Of a DNA stretch of 64,000 bases, positions 18,762-28,623 are shown in pieces. The notes beneath the pieces were generated by a model. The model had not been told where the DNA came from, made no database searches, and saw nothing but the letters and a program-made list of their open reading frames with translations. A program made the position numbers and the translations under genes. The DNA lies in the NCBI GenBank assembly GCA_964445525.1, contig CAYULA010000007.1, positions 1 to 64,000 on the forward strand, read 5' to 3'. The stretch is from Penumbrarchaeum sp964445525 (GTDB lineage Archaea > Thermoplasmatota > Penumbrarchaeia > Penumbrarchaeales > Penumbrarchaeaceae). The number at the start of each line of letters is the position of its first letter. Position 1 is the first letter of the stretch.

Positions 18762-21700
18762 TTACCTGTTTTCCGAACCCGGGTAAAGCTCATCCAGAAC
18801 CTCATCGAGTTCGGATTCAAGATCCTTGAAGGCCGTGGTCTCCTCCTCCTCATCTTCCGTATCCCAATCTTCCGATTCGATCTCCTTTATCCCCTTTCTG
18901 GCAAGGGATGCCTCAACGTCACTGGGTGCGGGAGGAGCCTGGATGGATCCTTTTCTTATCTGTCTGGGAGCCTCCCTGCGTCGGTTCCTTCTTCCTTTTG
19001 GCTTGGACATCCTTACCTCATCTTCGACACGGTCCAGCATCTTCCTCTGCCTGCTCTCCTGGGACCTCACGAACACTCCGTAAGCGATCAATACCAGCAA
19101 AATGACAATTACCAGAATTATGAAAGTCAGGAAAATGGGTTCCTGTTCTTCGTCCACTATGCGGATACTGGCCTTATATGAGCGGTTGCCCCTTGTTCCG
19201 TTGTCATCGACCCAGATATCTATGGTGTATGTTTTGGTTTCCAGACCATCCAGGGGGGTGATGATAAGTTCACCATCCTGGTAGGAATATCCCGATACTA
19301 TGGGCCCCGCTGCTCCCACCTTTATGTCGATATCATTGTCCGGATCGGTAACGATGATCGGTATGCGGATCTTCTCTCCCTTTTTGACCTTGATTTCCGG
19401 ATCGAATTCCGCAACCGGAGGATCGTTTGTGGTTGATATCTCCATGCTTATCCTTACCTCCGCAAAGAGATCGGTCTCATCCTTCGCCCTGATGACCAGC
19501 ACAGAGGGTCCGAGATCCTCTTCACCCGGGGTCAGATTCACACTGTAAACCAAAGCTGATGAATTCTCGACCCTTTGAAAAGTGATGTTCTCCCAGCCGG
19601 GTGCGGAAAGGGTGAGGTTCCCTTCGGTCGAATCCACATCGAATATCTCCACATTGAACTCCAGTGGGGTATCTTCCAGACCTTCGACCGAATCGGGCCA
19701 GGATCTGAAAGCCGGGGTATCGGGTACGGAATCCACTTCGATTTCCAGTATTCGGGAAACGGTGACCGAACCGTCAGAAGCAAATAATTTCACTTCTCCG
19801 CTTCCGTACCAATCATTCTGTGGTACAATATCCAGCATTGATCCATCTGAAATCTCGGCTATCAGGTTTCCGGATACGACCTCCGCCGTGAATACTGGTT
19901 CCCCGGGAAATCCGTCATCGATATAGTAATCTGACAGGTCCACCATTCTCGTGTCGGAGAGCCTTGTATCCTCATCCATTCCGTAACCCGATGAAAGCCC
20001 AACCAGAGAGGGAGGCTCATTTGCCCTGAACTGAAATACCATAGTATTGTCTTTAGTATCGCTCTCAAGCGGTCCCGGTGGCAATCTCGCCGAGATCTTG
20101 AGGTTGTAGATTCCGTTGTTGGGAATATTGTTGAAGGGTGGTCCGAAGCTAAATGACCAATTTTTTATCTCTCCAGGAATAAGCCTAATTGAGGATCTCT
20201 CCCTGATCATCTCATCAGGCACACCTGGAGATCCCAGAACCGCTTTCAATGTGATTCCCTCGAGGACAATATCTCCGGTATTGGCTACCTTGACGATGGC
20301 CTGGAAGGAACTGCCATTTACGGGAATCTCCGGTACCAGGGTCAGATCTTCCAGTATCGCAACATTCCTTCTTGAAACCACATCGACAACCGTTTCCCAG
20401 GGAATGTAGCCTTCTTTGGTGACAGTAAGGTCCAGCTCTCCAAGTTCATCCATTATCAGGGGTATGGTAACCTCTCCCTGTTCATTGGAGACTCCAACTT
20501 TGTAAATTGATTCGTTTTGGGGATCCATGATGCATACTCTGGCATCCTTTACGAAAGCTCCCGTTGTCTCATCCCTGACCTTAATCTTAATCGTTGAATT
20601 TCCCTGATAATATCGGTCAGGATATTCTATCTCAAGCTCCCTGGGACCTCTGAGCCAGAGAGGTCCTTCGGGATCTCCAAGGAGATTATAGGCGAGATTG
20701 TCGATATTGAACATCCTGACCTCGATGGGTAGGAGATCCTTGGTATGGACATGATTTACATAATCCTCCTTTAGCTTGTAAAGGGCTTTTCCGGGTCTGG
20801 ATGTGTTGTAATACAGAATCTCGAAGAATTCCTCTGCCAGCCACCAGTTTCCCCATGATGTGTCATCGAAATATTCTCCCCTGTATGTTGTGACGGAAGC
20901 CCCGATGACCCCTATGGCCCCTCCGTTCTTGTTCCTCATGATACGTTCCATATTGGTATCATCGGATTCCGTGAAATTGAGCGAATCACAGTTTGATATG
21001 TAGACGAAAGGTGTCCTCATTCCGTTTTCTATTGTTTCCGCCGTTGTGTAGTTGAAATAGACTCCGTAATCCGCCCAGTAGGGATAATTTCCCCCGCTGT
21101 TTCCGGCATAGTGGGTGCAGTTGCCGTTGATATCTCCGTGACAGGCCATCAGGACCGTAGAGAACCCGGCCTCGAAATGCTGTTCGAATGAGGTGGCGTT
21201 CAGCGTATCGAACATTCTGTTGTAACCGCCCCATTCCAGCCTGGGGTAATCCAGAAGTTTATAGGTGGCGATATCCTCAGGAAGCATATCCTCGACCTTG
21301 GTAACAAGCTCATAGGCGTTGTCCTTGTAAGGATCGAACAGGCCCTGGTTGTTGGGAGCGTCCATCAGTGAACCTGCAAGCAGCATTGAATCCGTCCATG
21401 AGCCCCGGACCGGCTTTCTTTCGTATTGGAGCTGTCTGTCAACCATTATTTTCAGTTCTTCTTCCGTGGAGGCGGGGAACCTTCCAACATAGACCTCGGC
21501 TATGGCGTCCAGTTCCTGGACCTCGCCGTCCTCCTCCCCGAAAACGCCGTCGTTGTCCTGATCCCAGGTGTTGGACAGGCCGGCGTAGTAAAGATCGGAC
21601 ATCACATAGTTGTCATTGTCGTCTCCGCCGTTTTCGGAGCTTCCGTTGACGAATGTCCTTCTCGGGGGTATTATCTCACCATCCCCCACCAAAAGGATCC

Positions 21701-22097
21701 ATTTCAGTGTTCCCTCCCTTCCGCCACTATCTATCCAGGTGTCCTGGATGAAATTCCTGACCTTCTCCTGCACGTCCCTTCCGTTATACGAACTCAATAT
21801 TCCGTTCTCGCCATCCAGGGTGAAATAACCGGATCTTACGCCCTTCTTTGTCTTCCAATTTATCAGGGGTTCTATCTCGTCACGGAATCTGGATTCCCCT
21901 ATTGCAATGTATTCCAGACCTACCGCATCGGAAAGCGCTCTGGTTTTTTCGCTGGAGGACCTGGTAACACCCGATTCTTCCCGATCATCGGATTCTCCCA
22001 TTTCCCCTAGGGCCGGATAATAGACTGTCAATGTCATAAGAATGATGAACGCAGCGGCTATCAATCTCTTAACGGGGAATATTCCGGGTCTTTCCAT
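18762..22097 (-). CDS. Membrane-anchored gingipain-like (C25) peptidase
   Basis: A 1111-residue surface protein. After a signal peptide (about 8-30) comes a C25 peptidase domain (about 45-480) with an N-terminal subdomain (ILLVGDGEIIPPR), VGRFP, the catalytic His320 in MACHGD and the nucleophile Cys370 in ISNCDS. A carboxypeptidase-regulatory-like domain (about 525-580), CARDB-like and cadherin/Ig-like domains follow. A transmembrane helix (about 985-1007) is followed by a charged cytoplasmic tail of about 105 residues rich in Arg/Lys, then Asp/Glu. Gingipain-type enzymes cut after Arg or Lys; specificity here is unknown. The tail is much longer than an anchor needs. Confidence 0.88.
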   Translation of the reverse strand: MERPGIFPVKRLIAAAFIILMTLTVYYPALGEMGESDDREESGVTRSSSEKTRALSDAVGLEYIAIGESRFRDEIEPLINWKTKKGVRSGYFTLDGENGILSSYNGRDVQEKVRNFIQDTWIDSGGREGTLKWILLVGDGEIIPPRRTFVNGSSENGGDDNDNYVMSDLYYAGLSNTWDQDNDGVFGEEDGEVQELDAIAEVYVGRFPASTEEELKIMVDRQLQYERKPVRGSWTDSMLLAGSLMDAPNNQGLFDPYKDNAYELVTKVEDMLPEDIATYKLLDYPRLEWGGYNRMFDTLNATSFEQHFEAGFSTVLMACHGDINGNCTHYAGNSGGNYPYWADYGVYFNYTTAETIENGMRTPFVYISNCDSLNFTESDDTNMERIMRNKNGGAIGVIGASVTTYRGEYFDDTSWGNWWLAEEFFEILYYNTSRPGKALYKLKEDYVNHVHTKDLLPIEVRMFNIDNLAYNLLGDPEGPLWLRGPRELEIEYPDRYYQGNSTIKIKVRDETTGAFVKDARVCIMDPQNESIYKVGVSNEQGEVTIPLIMDELGELDLTVTKEGYIPWETVVDVVSRRNVAILEDLTLVPEIPVNGSSFQAIVKVANTGDIVLEGITLKAVLGSPGVPDEMIRERSSIRLIPGEIKNWSFSFGPPFNNIPNNGIYNLKISARLPPGPLESDTKDNTMVFQFRANEPPSLVGLSSGYGMDEDTRLSDTRMVDLSDYYIDDGFPGEPVFTAEVVSGNLIAEISDGSMLDIVPQNDWYGSGEVKLFASDGSVTVSRILEIEVDSVPDTPAFRSWPDSVEGLEDTPLEFNVEIFDVDSTEGNLTLSAPGWENITFQRVENSSALVYSVNLTPGEEDLGPSVLVIRAKDETDLFAEVRISMEISTTNDPPVAEFDPEIKVKKGEKIRIPIIVTDPDNDIDIKVGAAGPIVSGYSYQDGELIITPLDGLETKTYTIDIWVDDNGTRGNRSYKASIRIVDEEQEPIFLTFIILVIVILLVLIAYGVFVRSQESRQRKMLDRVEDEVRMSKPKGRRNRRREAPRQIRKGSIQAPPAPSDVEASLARKGIKEIESEDWDTEDEEEETTAFKDLESELDEVLDELYPGSENR

Positions 22098-22281
22098 GAG
22101 TGAGCTCCTGTGTCTTCAGATTAATACAGTAGTTAATATTTTGCGGTTTCAAGTGTCTCATTAATCAACTATCTTTTAAATAATCGTCCGGAGGCTGTAG
22201 GACAGGAGTGTTCGATTTTTTGATAAATTGTATATCATCAGTTATCGATACCAGGAAGGAATCGTACCTGGAGCAGTATTA

Positions 22282-23514
22282 ATGGGTGAGGGTGAAACTT
22301 CCGGCCTTGCAACGATAATCCTGGCAGGAAACGCAAAAATAAAACGTCAATTGAGGAGGCGGAGACGGAGGGGATTACTCTACAGGATATCCCATCCGAG
22401 CCTCTGGAGAGTTGACAGGAAGAAGTTGGAGTCAAGCCTTGCTTCCAAGATCAACAGGGATGACTACATAGTTGGTGAGAACAAAGCTCTGCTTTACCTG
22501 CATCCGGATCTCATATCCCAGAACAATATCAACTTCTTGAAGAGGGTTCTCTATTTCGCCGGAAAGACCGGTGACAGGATTTACAGGAAGAACAAGAGGT
22601 ATCTTCTGGAGTATCTTTCAGGAAAGGGGGAAGCCTCGATCTCCATTGTGCTGCGGGCTGTCCACAACTGCCGACAACTGGATGACGACCTTGCCGTTGT
22701 GGTTGGACCTTCAAAGCAGATCAGGCGGGAACTCAAAAGAGCCGGAATCACCGGCTTCAAGGTCAGGGAGCAGGGGAACTCGATAGGAGAGAACATATTG
22801 AAAGGAAAAAACACTCTCTCGGATATCGGTTACCATAAAAAACAACTACTGGTCCTCGGGGGAGATCTTCCGCTTGTGAACTCCGAAAACCTTGGAAAAT
22901 TCATTGAAAAGGCGCTTGAAAGAGAGGGAGACCCTGATATTCGTTTCGGAATGGGATCGAGGCAGCAGCTGAAAAAATATATCGAGGACCATGAACTGAC
23001 TTCCCTTGGCAGTGTTGGGCCAAATTATCCGAAGGCGGGAAATCTGAACAAATTCGGAATACCCCTGATCGATGATATCGGTCTATTCAGCAAGAAAAAC
23101 GCCAGAAATCATCTGATGATGGGGAATATGTTCCTTGTTAAGTTCCAAAGCGTTGACAGACGCTTTATTGACAGGTTCTACTCTTTGAGGAAGATGGGTG
23201 CAAATCCTCTGACCTACCCTTACCTGGCCTATAAATTCGGATATCCCATTTTCAAGGCATTGAGATGGAAGATGAAGGTAACGGATGCAGAAAGGACCTT
23301 TAAGAAGGCAACAGGTGTCGATGTCAAGGTTGCTCCGGTCACCCCTGATCTGACACTTGATCTGGATTCATACTCTGATTTGAGGCGGTTATCAGCCCTC
23401 TACTTTCACCGAATGAGGACCTCCCACGATCTGGAGAAGGACCTCAAAGAATATCTAAAGCGCAAGAGGACCGAAAAGAAAAGATCAAGGAGATCAGAAG
23501 GAGGTGCTCTCTGA
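22282..23514 (+). CDS. Nucleotidyltransferase-like (GT-A fold, MobA/CofC-type) protein
   Basis: About 410 residues. The pattern fits a GT-A fold NTP transferase: an N-terminal strand TIILAGN, a central VVVGPSK strand, VLGGDLPLV with the metal-binding Asp, and a late LDLDSYSDL that mirrors the closing motif of MobA/CofC/IspD-like enzymes. The usual Gly-rich GGxGxR loop at the N-terminus is replaced by a very basic segment (several Arg in a row), so nucleotide specificity cannot be read. The ATG at 22282 is chosen for GGAG eight bases upstream; a TTG at 22228 is possible. It overlaps the next gene by 11 bp. Confidence 0.55.
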   Translation: MGEGETSGLATIILAGNAKIKRQLRRRRRRGLLYRISHPSLWRVDRKKLESSLASKINRDDYIVGENKALLYLHPDLISQNNINFLKRVLYFAGKTGDRIYRKNKRYLLEYLSGKGEASISIVLRAVHNCRQLDDDLAVVVGPSKQIRRELKRAGITGFKVREQGNSIGENILKGKNTLSDIGYHKKQLLVLGGDLPLVNSENLGKFIEKALEREGDPDIRFGMGSRQQLKKYIEDHELTSLGSVGPNYPKAGNLNKFGIPLIDDIGLFSKKNARNHLMMGNMFLVKFQSVDRRFIDRFYSLRKMGANPLTYPYLAYKFGYPIFKALRWKMKVTDAERTFKKATGVDVKVAPVTPDLTLDLDSYSDLRRLSALYFHRMRTSHDLEKDLKEYLKRKRTEKKRSRRSEGGAL

Positions 23515-24880
23515 TTTGTCCTCTTTCAGATTGTCCGACCGGGAATATGGAGCCCAATTCTGCAGGTTCGAGAGGATGCTCCTTTTCGATAGGGATTATC
23601 GCCATCACGGTTTCGTGCATTTCATCTCCCCGAGAACCATTGAACTGAAGGCATCCAGGTTCACCGACATCGACAGGGGTCGTGTGTATCTGCTTCCGGA
23701 GGATATTGCAAACAGATTGAATGAGGGCCAGTTCGTCGAAATAATACCCGGAAGGATCGAGAGGGCGGTACTTCCAGTGAGGTCGGGAAGGATAGAAAGG
23801 ATGGAGGTCAGATACAGAGACGTGGTGGAAGTGGTGGATGCGGAGGATGCAAGCATTCCCCTCCCTCCCCCCTCTCTACCTATGGACGAGTTCGTCTACA
23901 GAACATCCTCAAACTGGAAATATGCCGAAGAGGACCTGCTTGACAAGGTGATATCCATTCTCTTCGTATCGGCACCGCCATCCGTTTACGGTGACGGTGG
24001 GATAGGATCCGAGGGTTTGGAGTCAATGAGATTGAGCGGTGCTGGATCTCCCCTTGATGTCTCAAATACGATTACCTCCCAGCTTCCGGTGGAGTTCAGG
24101 CTCAGAGGTTCAACCAGCTACAGGTATTCCATTTTCGATTCACTTCGGGGTTACAAGGATTTCGTGAAGGAGAGGTCCTCGGAGAATGCATATTCTGTTA
24201 TCAGGAAGGTCAAATATCTCAAGACTCTGAAGAAGGTGGACATTCCCGTTCACCTTCCATTTGTCCTTGACAACGCCGAGATGATGGACAGAAAAGGATC
24301 CGTTGACCTCGATGTGATCGATTATCAGCTAACGGCATTGTACACTCCTCCTCCAACGGACAAAGCCGTCAGTGAGATGGCGGAAAGACTCAGCAGGGCC
24401 GCCCACAAGGAAGCTGTCTGGGATGGTTTCGCAGCCACATCGATCGACCCCCTCTCTTCCCTGAGGATCGGACTTTCCCTTACGAGATTGAGTGTGGGCA
24501 GGCAATTCGATGGAAAGGGGTACTCCAGAAAATTATCCTCACTGAAAGAGGGTGAGAATCTGTTCAAGGAACTGATGAAAAGGGGTTTGGAGGAGGTGGA
24601 AAAGAAGATGAGAAAGGAGAAGGTCTTAACATCAATGGATTCCCATCCCTGGAGGGGCAAGCTCAGACCTTTGGACAGGGAGGTATTTTTCGAACTCAGA
24701 ACAATGGCCGAGGATACGGGGAATTTCGATCTAATACGTGATGATCTTGACCTGGGACTGCCCCCGCATGAGCTTGAAAGAGCGCTGGAGAGATTGAACA
24801 GATACGGTTACATCCTTTTCATGAAGGGTGGAACCGTGATCAGGATCGTAGTGGACAGCTCTCCGGAGGATAATTCCTGA
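23504..24880 (+). CDS. Conserved-looking protein of unknown function, partner of the nucleotidyltransferase-like gene
   Basis: A 458-residue soluble protein that I do not recognise. It is rich in Arg, Leu and Ser. The N-terminal 120 residues look beta-rich, the middle has a long helical region (about 330-375), and the last 70 residues (REVFFELRTMAEDTGNF to GTVIRIVV) resemble a winged-helix fold. The start overlaps the previous gene: GTG at 23504, or TTG at 23516 with AGGAGG about 11 bases upstream. This implies translational coupling. It is convergent, with no spacer, to the ATP-grasp gene. Confidence 0.55.
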   Translation: MLSDLSSFRLSDREYGAQFCRFERMLLFDRDYRHHGFVHFISPRTIELKASRFTDIDRGRVYLLPEDIANRLNEGQFVEIIPGRIERAVLPVRSGRIERMEVRYRDVVEVVDAEDASIPLPPPSLPMDEFVYRTSSNWKYAEEDLLDKVISILFVSAPPSVYGDGGIGSEGLESMRLSGAGSPLDVSNTITSQLPVEFRLRGSTSYRYSIFDSLRGYKDFVKERSSENAYSVIRKVKYLKTLKKVDIPVHLPFVLDNAEMMDRKGSVDLDVIDYQLTALYTPPPTDKAVSEMAERLSRAAHKEAVWDGFAATSIDPLSSLRIGLSLTRLSVGRQFDGKGYSRKLSSLKEGENLFKELMKRGLEEVEKKMRKEKVLTSMDSHPWRGKLRPLDREVFFELRTMAEDTGNFDLIRDDLDLGLPPHELERALERLNRYGYILFMKGGTVIRIVVDSSPEDNS

Positions 24881-25972
24881 TCATTCCTCCATTTCATCCT
24901 CCGGTGGTTTCCGCCAACCGTATTTGTCCCATTTTCTGGAAAGCTCGACTTTGATACCTGGTCCCAGACCCTTGATTCCATCGGAGTCCTTTCTCACCCT
25001 GGATTCCACCCATTTTATGCGCCTTTTGAGACCTGCCCTGTTGGCATTCTGTATCTCGAGACCCGGCCTCTTGTTGACCTCCAGGACAGTAACCCCGCTT
25101 TGAGCGTCAACTGTCAGATCAACCCCTACAAAACCCAATCCGGAAACATCGGAGGCCAGTGAAGCGGTCTCAAGTATGTTTTCCCACATATTGAATCTGA
25201 ATCCGACCAGGAACCTTCCGGAGGTCGGATGTCTCTTGACGTTCTTTCTGAAAAGCGTTGCCGAGGTGATCCTTCCCTCCCAGAGTGAAATGCCCGCCCC
25301 GATCGCTCCCTGATGAATATTGGCCTTTCCCCTTGACCTCCTGGTGGGAAGTCTGGTCATTGCCATTATCGGAAATCCCATAAGTGAAACGATGCGTATG
25401 TCGGGAAGGCCGGGAGTCATCAATTCCCTAAGAGACCTGTCCAGAAGGAGTCTTCTTTCAACAATTACCCTGTCGGGTTCTCCTCTGGTGTATCTTCCCT
25501 TCAGTATCCTTTCCGCATGGGAAACCAGATCGTCTATCCCGACCCCCTTGCCGGATATCGTTATGAACCTGCCAGCGGTTCTTCCGTTGATCACCTTTAT
25601 TCCCGCTCCGCCGTGACCCGAGGCGGGTTTGAGGGCAAATCCCCTACTCCAGCCCTTGAGCCAGATCTTGAAGCTGTCAAGATCTTCAGCGGTCTCAAGG
25701 ATCATGTATGTATCAGGAACATTGATCCCGGCTTCGGATAACAGTGCTTTTTCTTCTATCTTGTCCAGGCCCTCGAGCATATCTCTGGAATTGTATTTCT
25801 CGACGGTTCTCTTCCACTGTTCCTTGGTGAGTATGTCCGATGAACCGTAGAAGTTGATGGGGAGTCTGCCGGACCTTTCCCTCCTTAGAGTCCTCTGGAC
25901 CTGCCTGAACCTGTTCTGTTTCTTTCTGAAACTTCCGAACAGGTCGTTCAGAGGACCTCTTCTCCTGCTCAT
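24881..25972 (-). CDS. ATP-grasp protein, alpha-L-glutamate ligase-like (RimK-related)
   Basis: About 363 residues. ATP-grasp features are visible: FALKPASGHGGAGI (nucleotide-binding loop), VIVERRL, a DIRIVSLMGFPIM strand and GVDLTVDAQSGVTVLEVNKRPGLE, with the metal-binding Asp, Glu and Asn. This matches the alpha-L-glutamate ligase-like family, which forms amide bonds between a carboxylate and an amine; the actual substrates are unknown. The ATG at 25972 has GGGAG eight bases upstream, and a TATA-like TTTAAG near 26012 would place transcription start just before it; an upstream TTG (25999) is less likely. It ends exactly where the convergent plus-strand gene ends. Confidence 0.75.
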   Translation of the reverse strand: MSRRRGPLNDLFGSFRKKQNRFRQVQRTLRRERSGRLPINFYGSSDILTKEQWKRTVEKYNSRDMLEGLDKIEEKALLSEAGINVPDTYMILETAEDLDSFKIWLKGWSRGFALKPASGHGGAGIKVINGRTAGRFITISGKGVGIDDLVSHAERILKGRYTRGEPDRVIVERRLLLDRSLRELMTPGLPDIRIVSLMGFPIMAMTRLPTRRSRGKANIHQGAIGAGISLWEGRITSATLFRKNVKRHPTSGRFLVGFRFNMWENILETASLASDVSGLGFVGVDLTVDAQSGVTVLEVNKRPGLEIQNANRAGLKRRIKWVESRVRKDSDGIKGLGPGIKVELSRKWDKYGWRKPPEDEMEE

Positions 25973-26057
25973 GACGTGGCTCCCGGCTTTATATGCCAAG
26001 ACCCGGGATGGGCTTAAATCCGTTTCGGTTTCCTTTCCGAAAGTTCAGATCATGAAC

Positions 26058-27629
26058 TCAGATGGAATGTATGATCCTCTCTCCAGGCACTCTCTCGAGC
26101 ACCATCCCCTCGATTATGAAAGGCATGGATTTCTTTGCGGTCTGAACCGCCATTTTAAGTCTCTGCTCGTTGGATGAATAGACCTCGAAGAGAACATCTC
26201 CTTTTTCCACCTGGTGTCCGATCTTCTTTTTTAGCACCACTCCCCCGTATTTATCATGGGGGCAGCCAGCGGCCCTGGCGATCCTGACTATGTTCTTGTT
26301 GTGGATGGAGGCCACGTATCCCTCTCCGGGGGAGAGGACCGGTGCATTGAATTCTCCGAGTTTTACATCCTCGGATGTTATTTTCGGAAAATCCGTTCCC
26401 TGGGCCTTGATGATCTCGTGGAACTTTTCCAGTGCCTCCCCCGATCTCAGGATCTTCATGGCTTCCGCCTTGCCGTTTCCCGAGAAACCACCCATCTCGA
26501 TGATTATTCCGGCAAGGGATGTTGCTTTTTCAACTGTTGAGGAGGAGGGTGGATTGTTCTCCAGGACCATGAGAGCCTCCTTGACCTCGAGGGAGGGACC
26601 TATGTTCCTTCCGACAGGTTGTCCTCCGTAGGTTATGGCGCATTGTACGTTTATTCCGATCTTCTGTCCTATTTCCATGAAATCCCTGGCATATTTTCTT
26701 GCCAGTTCCATGGATTCAACCTTGGTGTGAGGGCCAGTGGGTATGTCCATAAGGAGATGGTCCGCACCCACGGCTTTTTTCTTGGCCAGGACCGAGGCTA
26801 TCACCTGTGAATACGGATCTATCGAGAGGGGATACTCGGCTCTGATGATAATATCGTCAGCGGGGGCTATGTTCACACCCCCTCCCCAGGCTATCGTGCC
26901 CCCGATCTTCTCGGTGATCTCCTTGATCTTCCATCCGGGAAGGGTTACATTGGCGATGGTCTCCAGTATGTCCGCTGTTCCTCCCGCCGAAGATATTGCC
27001 CTGGAACAGGTCTTCGGTATGTGAAGACCCGAGGCAGCGATTATAGGGACGACCAGAAGAGTGACCTTGTTGCCCGGAACACCTCCGATGGAATGGAAAT
27101 CGAAGACCGGCTCAACGTCCAGCTCGATCAACTCGCCTGTTTTTACCATGGCCAGTGTCAGGTCCTTGATCTCTCTGTTGTTTAATTCGTTCATGTATGT
27201 GGAGCAGACAAAAGCCGAGAGTTCCACATCTGATAGCCTGTGATTGGTTATCTCTTCGGTGAGAATATTGATCTCCTCTGTGGTCAGCTCCTGATTGTTC
27301 AGCCTCTTTTTTATAAGCTCGATCGACCTGGGTCTGGAGACGGGAACAACCCTGGCCTTCTCCCCTGCCTGAATATTAAGCTTCTTCCTTCCTTTCTTGA
27401 GGATGCCAACCTGGCCGGGTTCGACCACGGAATCTGTTAATTCGACGATGGCTGTCATGGATTCCCTCTTGTTGGAAACCTTGACCCTATCGAGGGATCT
27501 TACACCCATCACATCCGCATCCTTCCTGTTCAGGATGGTTGTGTACTCTCCCGTTTCCAGGTCTATTGCAACTATCTCGAAATCGGTTGGAACTCCAACG
27601 GGCTCCTCACTATTATCATCAGAATTCAT
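26058..27629 (-). CDS. deoA: AMP phosphorylase
   Basis: About 523 residues, the length of archaeal AMP phosphorylases, which carry an N-terminal extension (about 85 residues) absent from bacterial thymidine phosphorylase. Family markers include HSIGGVPGNK (phosphate-binding), KTCSRAISSAGGTAD, GGGVNIAPADD and MDIPTGPHTKVES. The enzyme splits AMP with phosphate to adenine and ribose 1,5-bisphosphate. The next enzyme of the pathway is encoded 12 bp upstream in the same run. The ATG at 27629 has AGGTG six bases upstream. Confidence 0.95.
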   Translation of the reverse strand: MNSDDNSEEPVGVPTDFEIVAIDLETGEYTTILNRKDADVMGVRSLDRVKVSNKRESMTAIVELTDSVVEPGQVGILKKGRKKLNIQAGEKARVVPVSRPRSIELIKKRLNNQELTTEEINILTEEITNHRLSDVELSAFVCSTYMNELNNREIKDLTLAMVKTGELIELDVEPVFDFHSIGGVPGNKVTLLVVPIIAASGLHIPKTCSRAISSAGGTADILETIANVTLPGWKIKEITEKIGGTIAWGGGVNIAPADDIIIRAEYPLSIDPYSQVIASVLAKKKAVGADHLLMDIPTGPHTKVESMELARKYARDFMEIGQKIGINVQCAITYGGQPVGRNIGPSLEVKEALMVLENNPPSSSTVEKATSLAGIIIEMGGFSGNGKAEAMKILRSGEALEKFHEIIKAQGTDFPKITSEDVKLGEFNAPVLSPGEGYVASIHNKNIVRIARAAGCPHDKYGGVVLKKKIGHQVEKGDVLFEVYSSNEQRLKMAVQTAKKSMPFIIEGMVLERVPGERIIHSI

Positions 27630-27641
27630 ATTCAACACCTT

Positions 27642-28619
27642 CTACAACCAGTAGAAATCAACTCCTTTTGAATCAAGGGGGATGGGGCCCGAGATATTGA
27701 ACATTTCCCTGATAACCTCGGTTGCCATGTAAGGGGAGATAATTCCAAGTTCCGTGATGATCGAATCAATGTATTCAGGGGGTGTGGCATCGAATACAGG
27801 ATTCCTGAATTTGACCCCGGGAAAATCCTCCGGTCTCATGGGATCTGCCACTTCATCAGGACCCCTGTCCTCGATCTCCACCAAAGATCCCATCAAGGTC
27901 TCCCGTGAGAACTTGTAGGTCTCCGCACAGACCATAAAAGGAGTTCTCGCTTCCCTTGCCGCAAGGGCAATCTGCGAGGTCCCGATCTTATTGATAACTG
28001 CCCCGTTTGCGGTGATGGTGTCGGCCCCAACGCATACAATGTCCATATCGTTCATGAAGTGTCTGACCGCCGAATCCACGATCATGGTAACCGGAATGTC
28101 CCTTCCCGAGAGCCATTTCACGGTGATCTGCCCCTGCCTCCATGGTCTGGATTCCGTAGCGAAAACCTCCTCCACCCTCCCATCCATGAAAGCGGAGTGG
28201 ATCACGGCAAGGGCCGCACTGGAATTGCAGTGTGTCATCACCGTCGATCCTTTGGGGATCCTGTTCTTTCCGATCTCTGCGATCCTGTCAAGTGCTTTCT
28301 GGGAAGAGCTGATGAATTCCCCTGATCTTTTAATCACCATGTCCTTAACAGAGGTGATGTCGGTTTCTTTTTCAACATCTTTCAAAGTAAGTAGCAGCGC
28401 ATTTCTGAGGGAGACTGCGGAAGGTCTCGTGGAATGGAGCTCTCTCGCCGCCTTTTTTAGATCCTCTATCAGATCATCTTTGGAGCTTCCATTCCAGGAA
28501 GAGGCGAGGTCCGAAAGGGCAGATGATGCCTCCCTCGCAATCTTCCCGGCCCCTCTGATGGACATGGACCTGATCCCCTCTGCGGTTGAATTCACACCAT
28601 CCCAGAAATCCTCATTCAA
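27642..28619 (-). CDS. Ribose-1,5-bisphosphate isomerase
   Basis: A 325-residue member of the eIF2B alpha/beta/delta-like family. The catalytic Cys is seen in TVMTHCNSSA and the catalytic Asp in CVGADTITANGAVINKIGT; KFSRETLMGS and FDATPPEYID are typical of the archaeal isomerase. It converts ribose 1,5-bisphosphate to ribulose 1,5-bisphosphate, the substrate of type III RuBisCO. A TTG start is preceded by GAGG. It sits between a degenerate beta-lactamase-fold gene (4 bp away) and AMP phosphorylase (12 bp away), so the three are almost certainly cotranscribed. A translation-factor role is less likely given this context. Confidence 0.92.
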   Translation of the reverse strand: MNEDFWDGVNSTAEGIRSMSIRGAGKIAREASSALSDLASSWNGSSKDDLIEDLKKAARELHSTRPSAVSLRNALLLTLKDVEKETDITSVKDMVIKRSGEFISSSQKALDRIAEIGKNRIPKGSTVMTHCNSSAALAVIHSAFMDGRVEEVFATESRPWRQGQITVKWLSGRDIPVTMIVDSAVRHFMNDMDIVCVGADTITANGAVINKIGTSQIALAAREARTPFMVCAETYKFSRETLMGSLVEIEDRGPDEVADPMRPEDFPGVKFRNPVFDATPPEYIDSIITELGIISPYMATEVIREMFNISGPIPLDSKGVDFYWL

Positions 28620-28623
28620 ATCC

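Noticed and set aside
27642..28619. Translation initiation factor 2B subunit
   Set aside because: The catalytic Cys and Asp and the adjacency to AMP phosphorylase identify ribose-1,5-bisphosphate isomerase.
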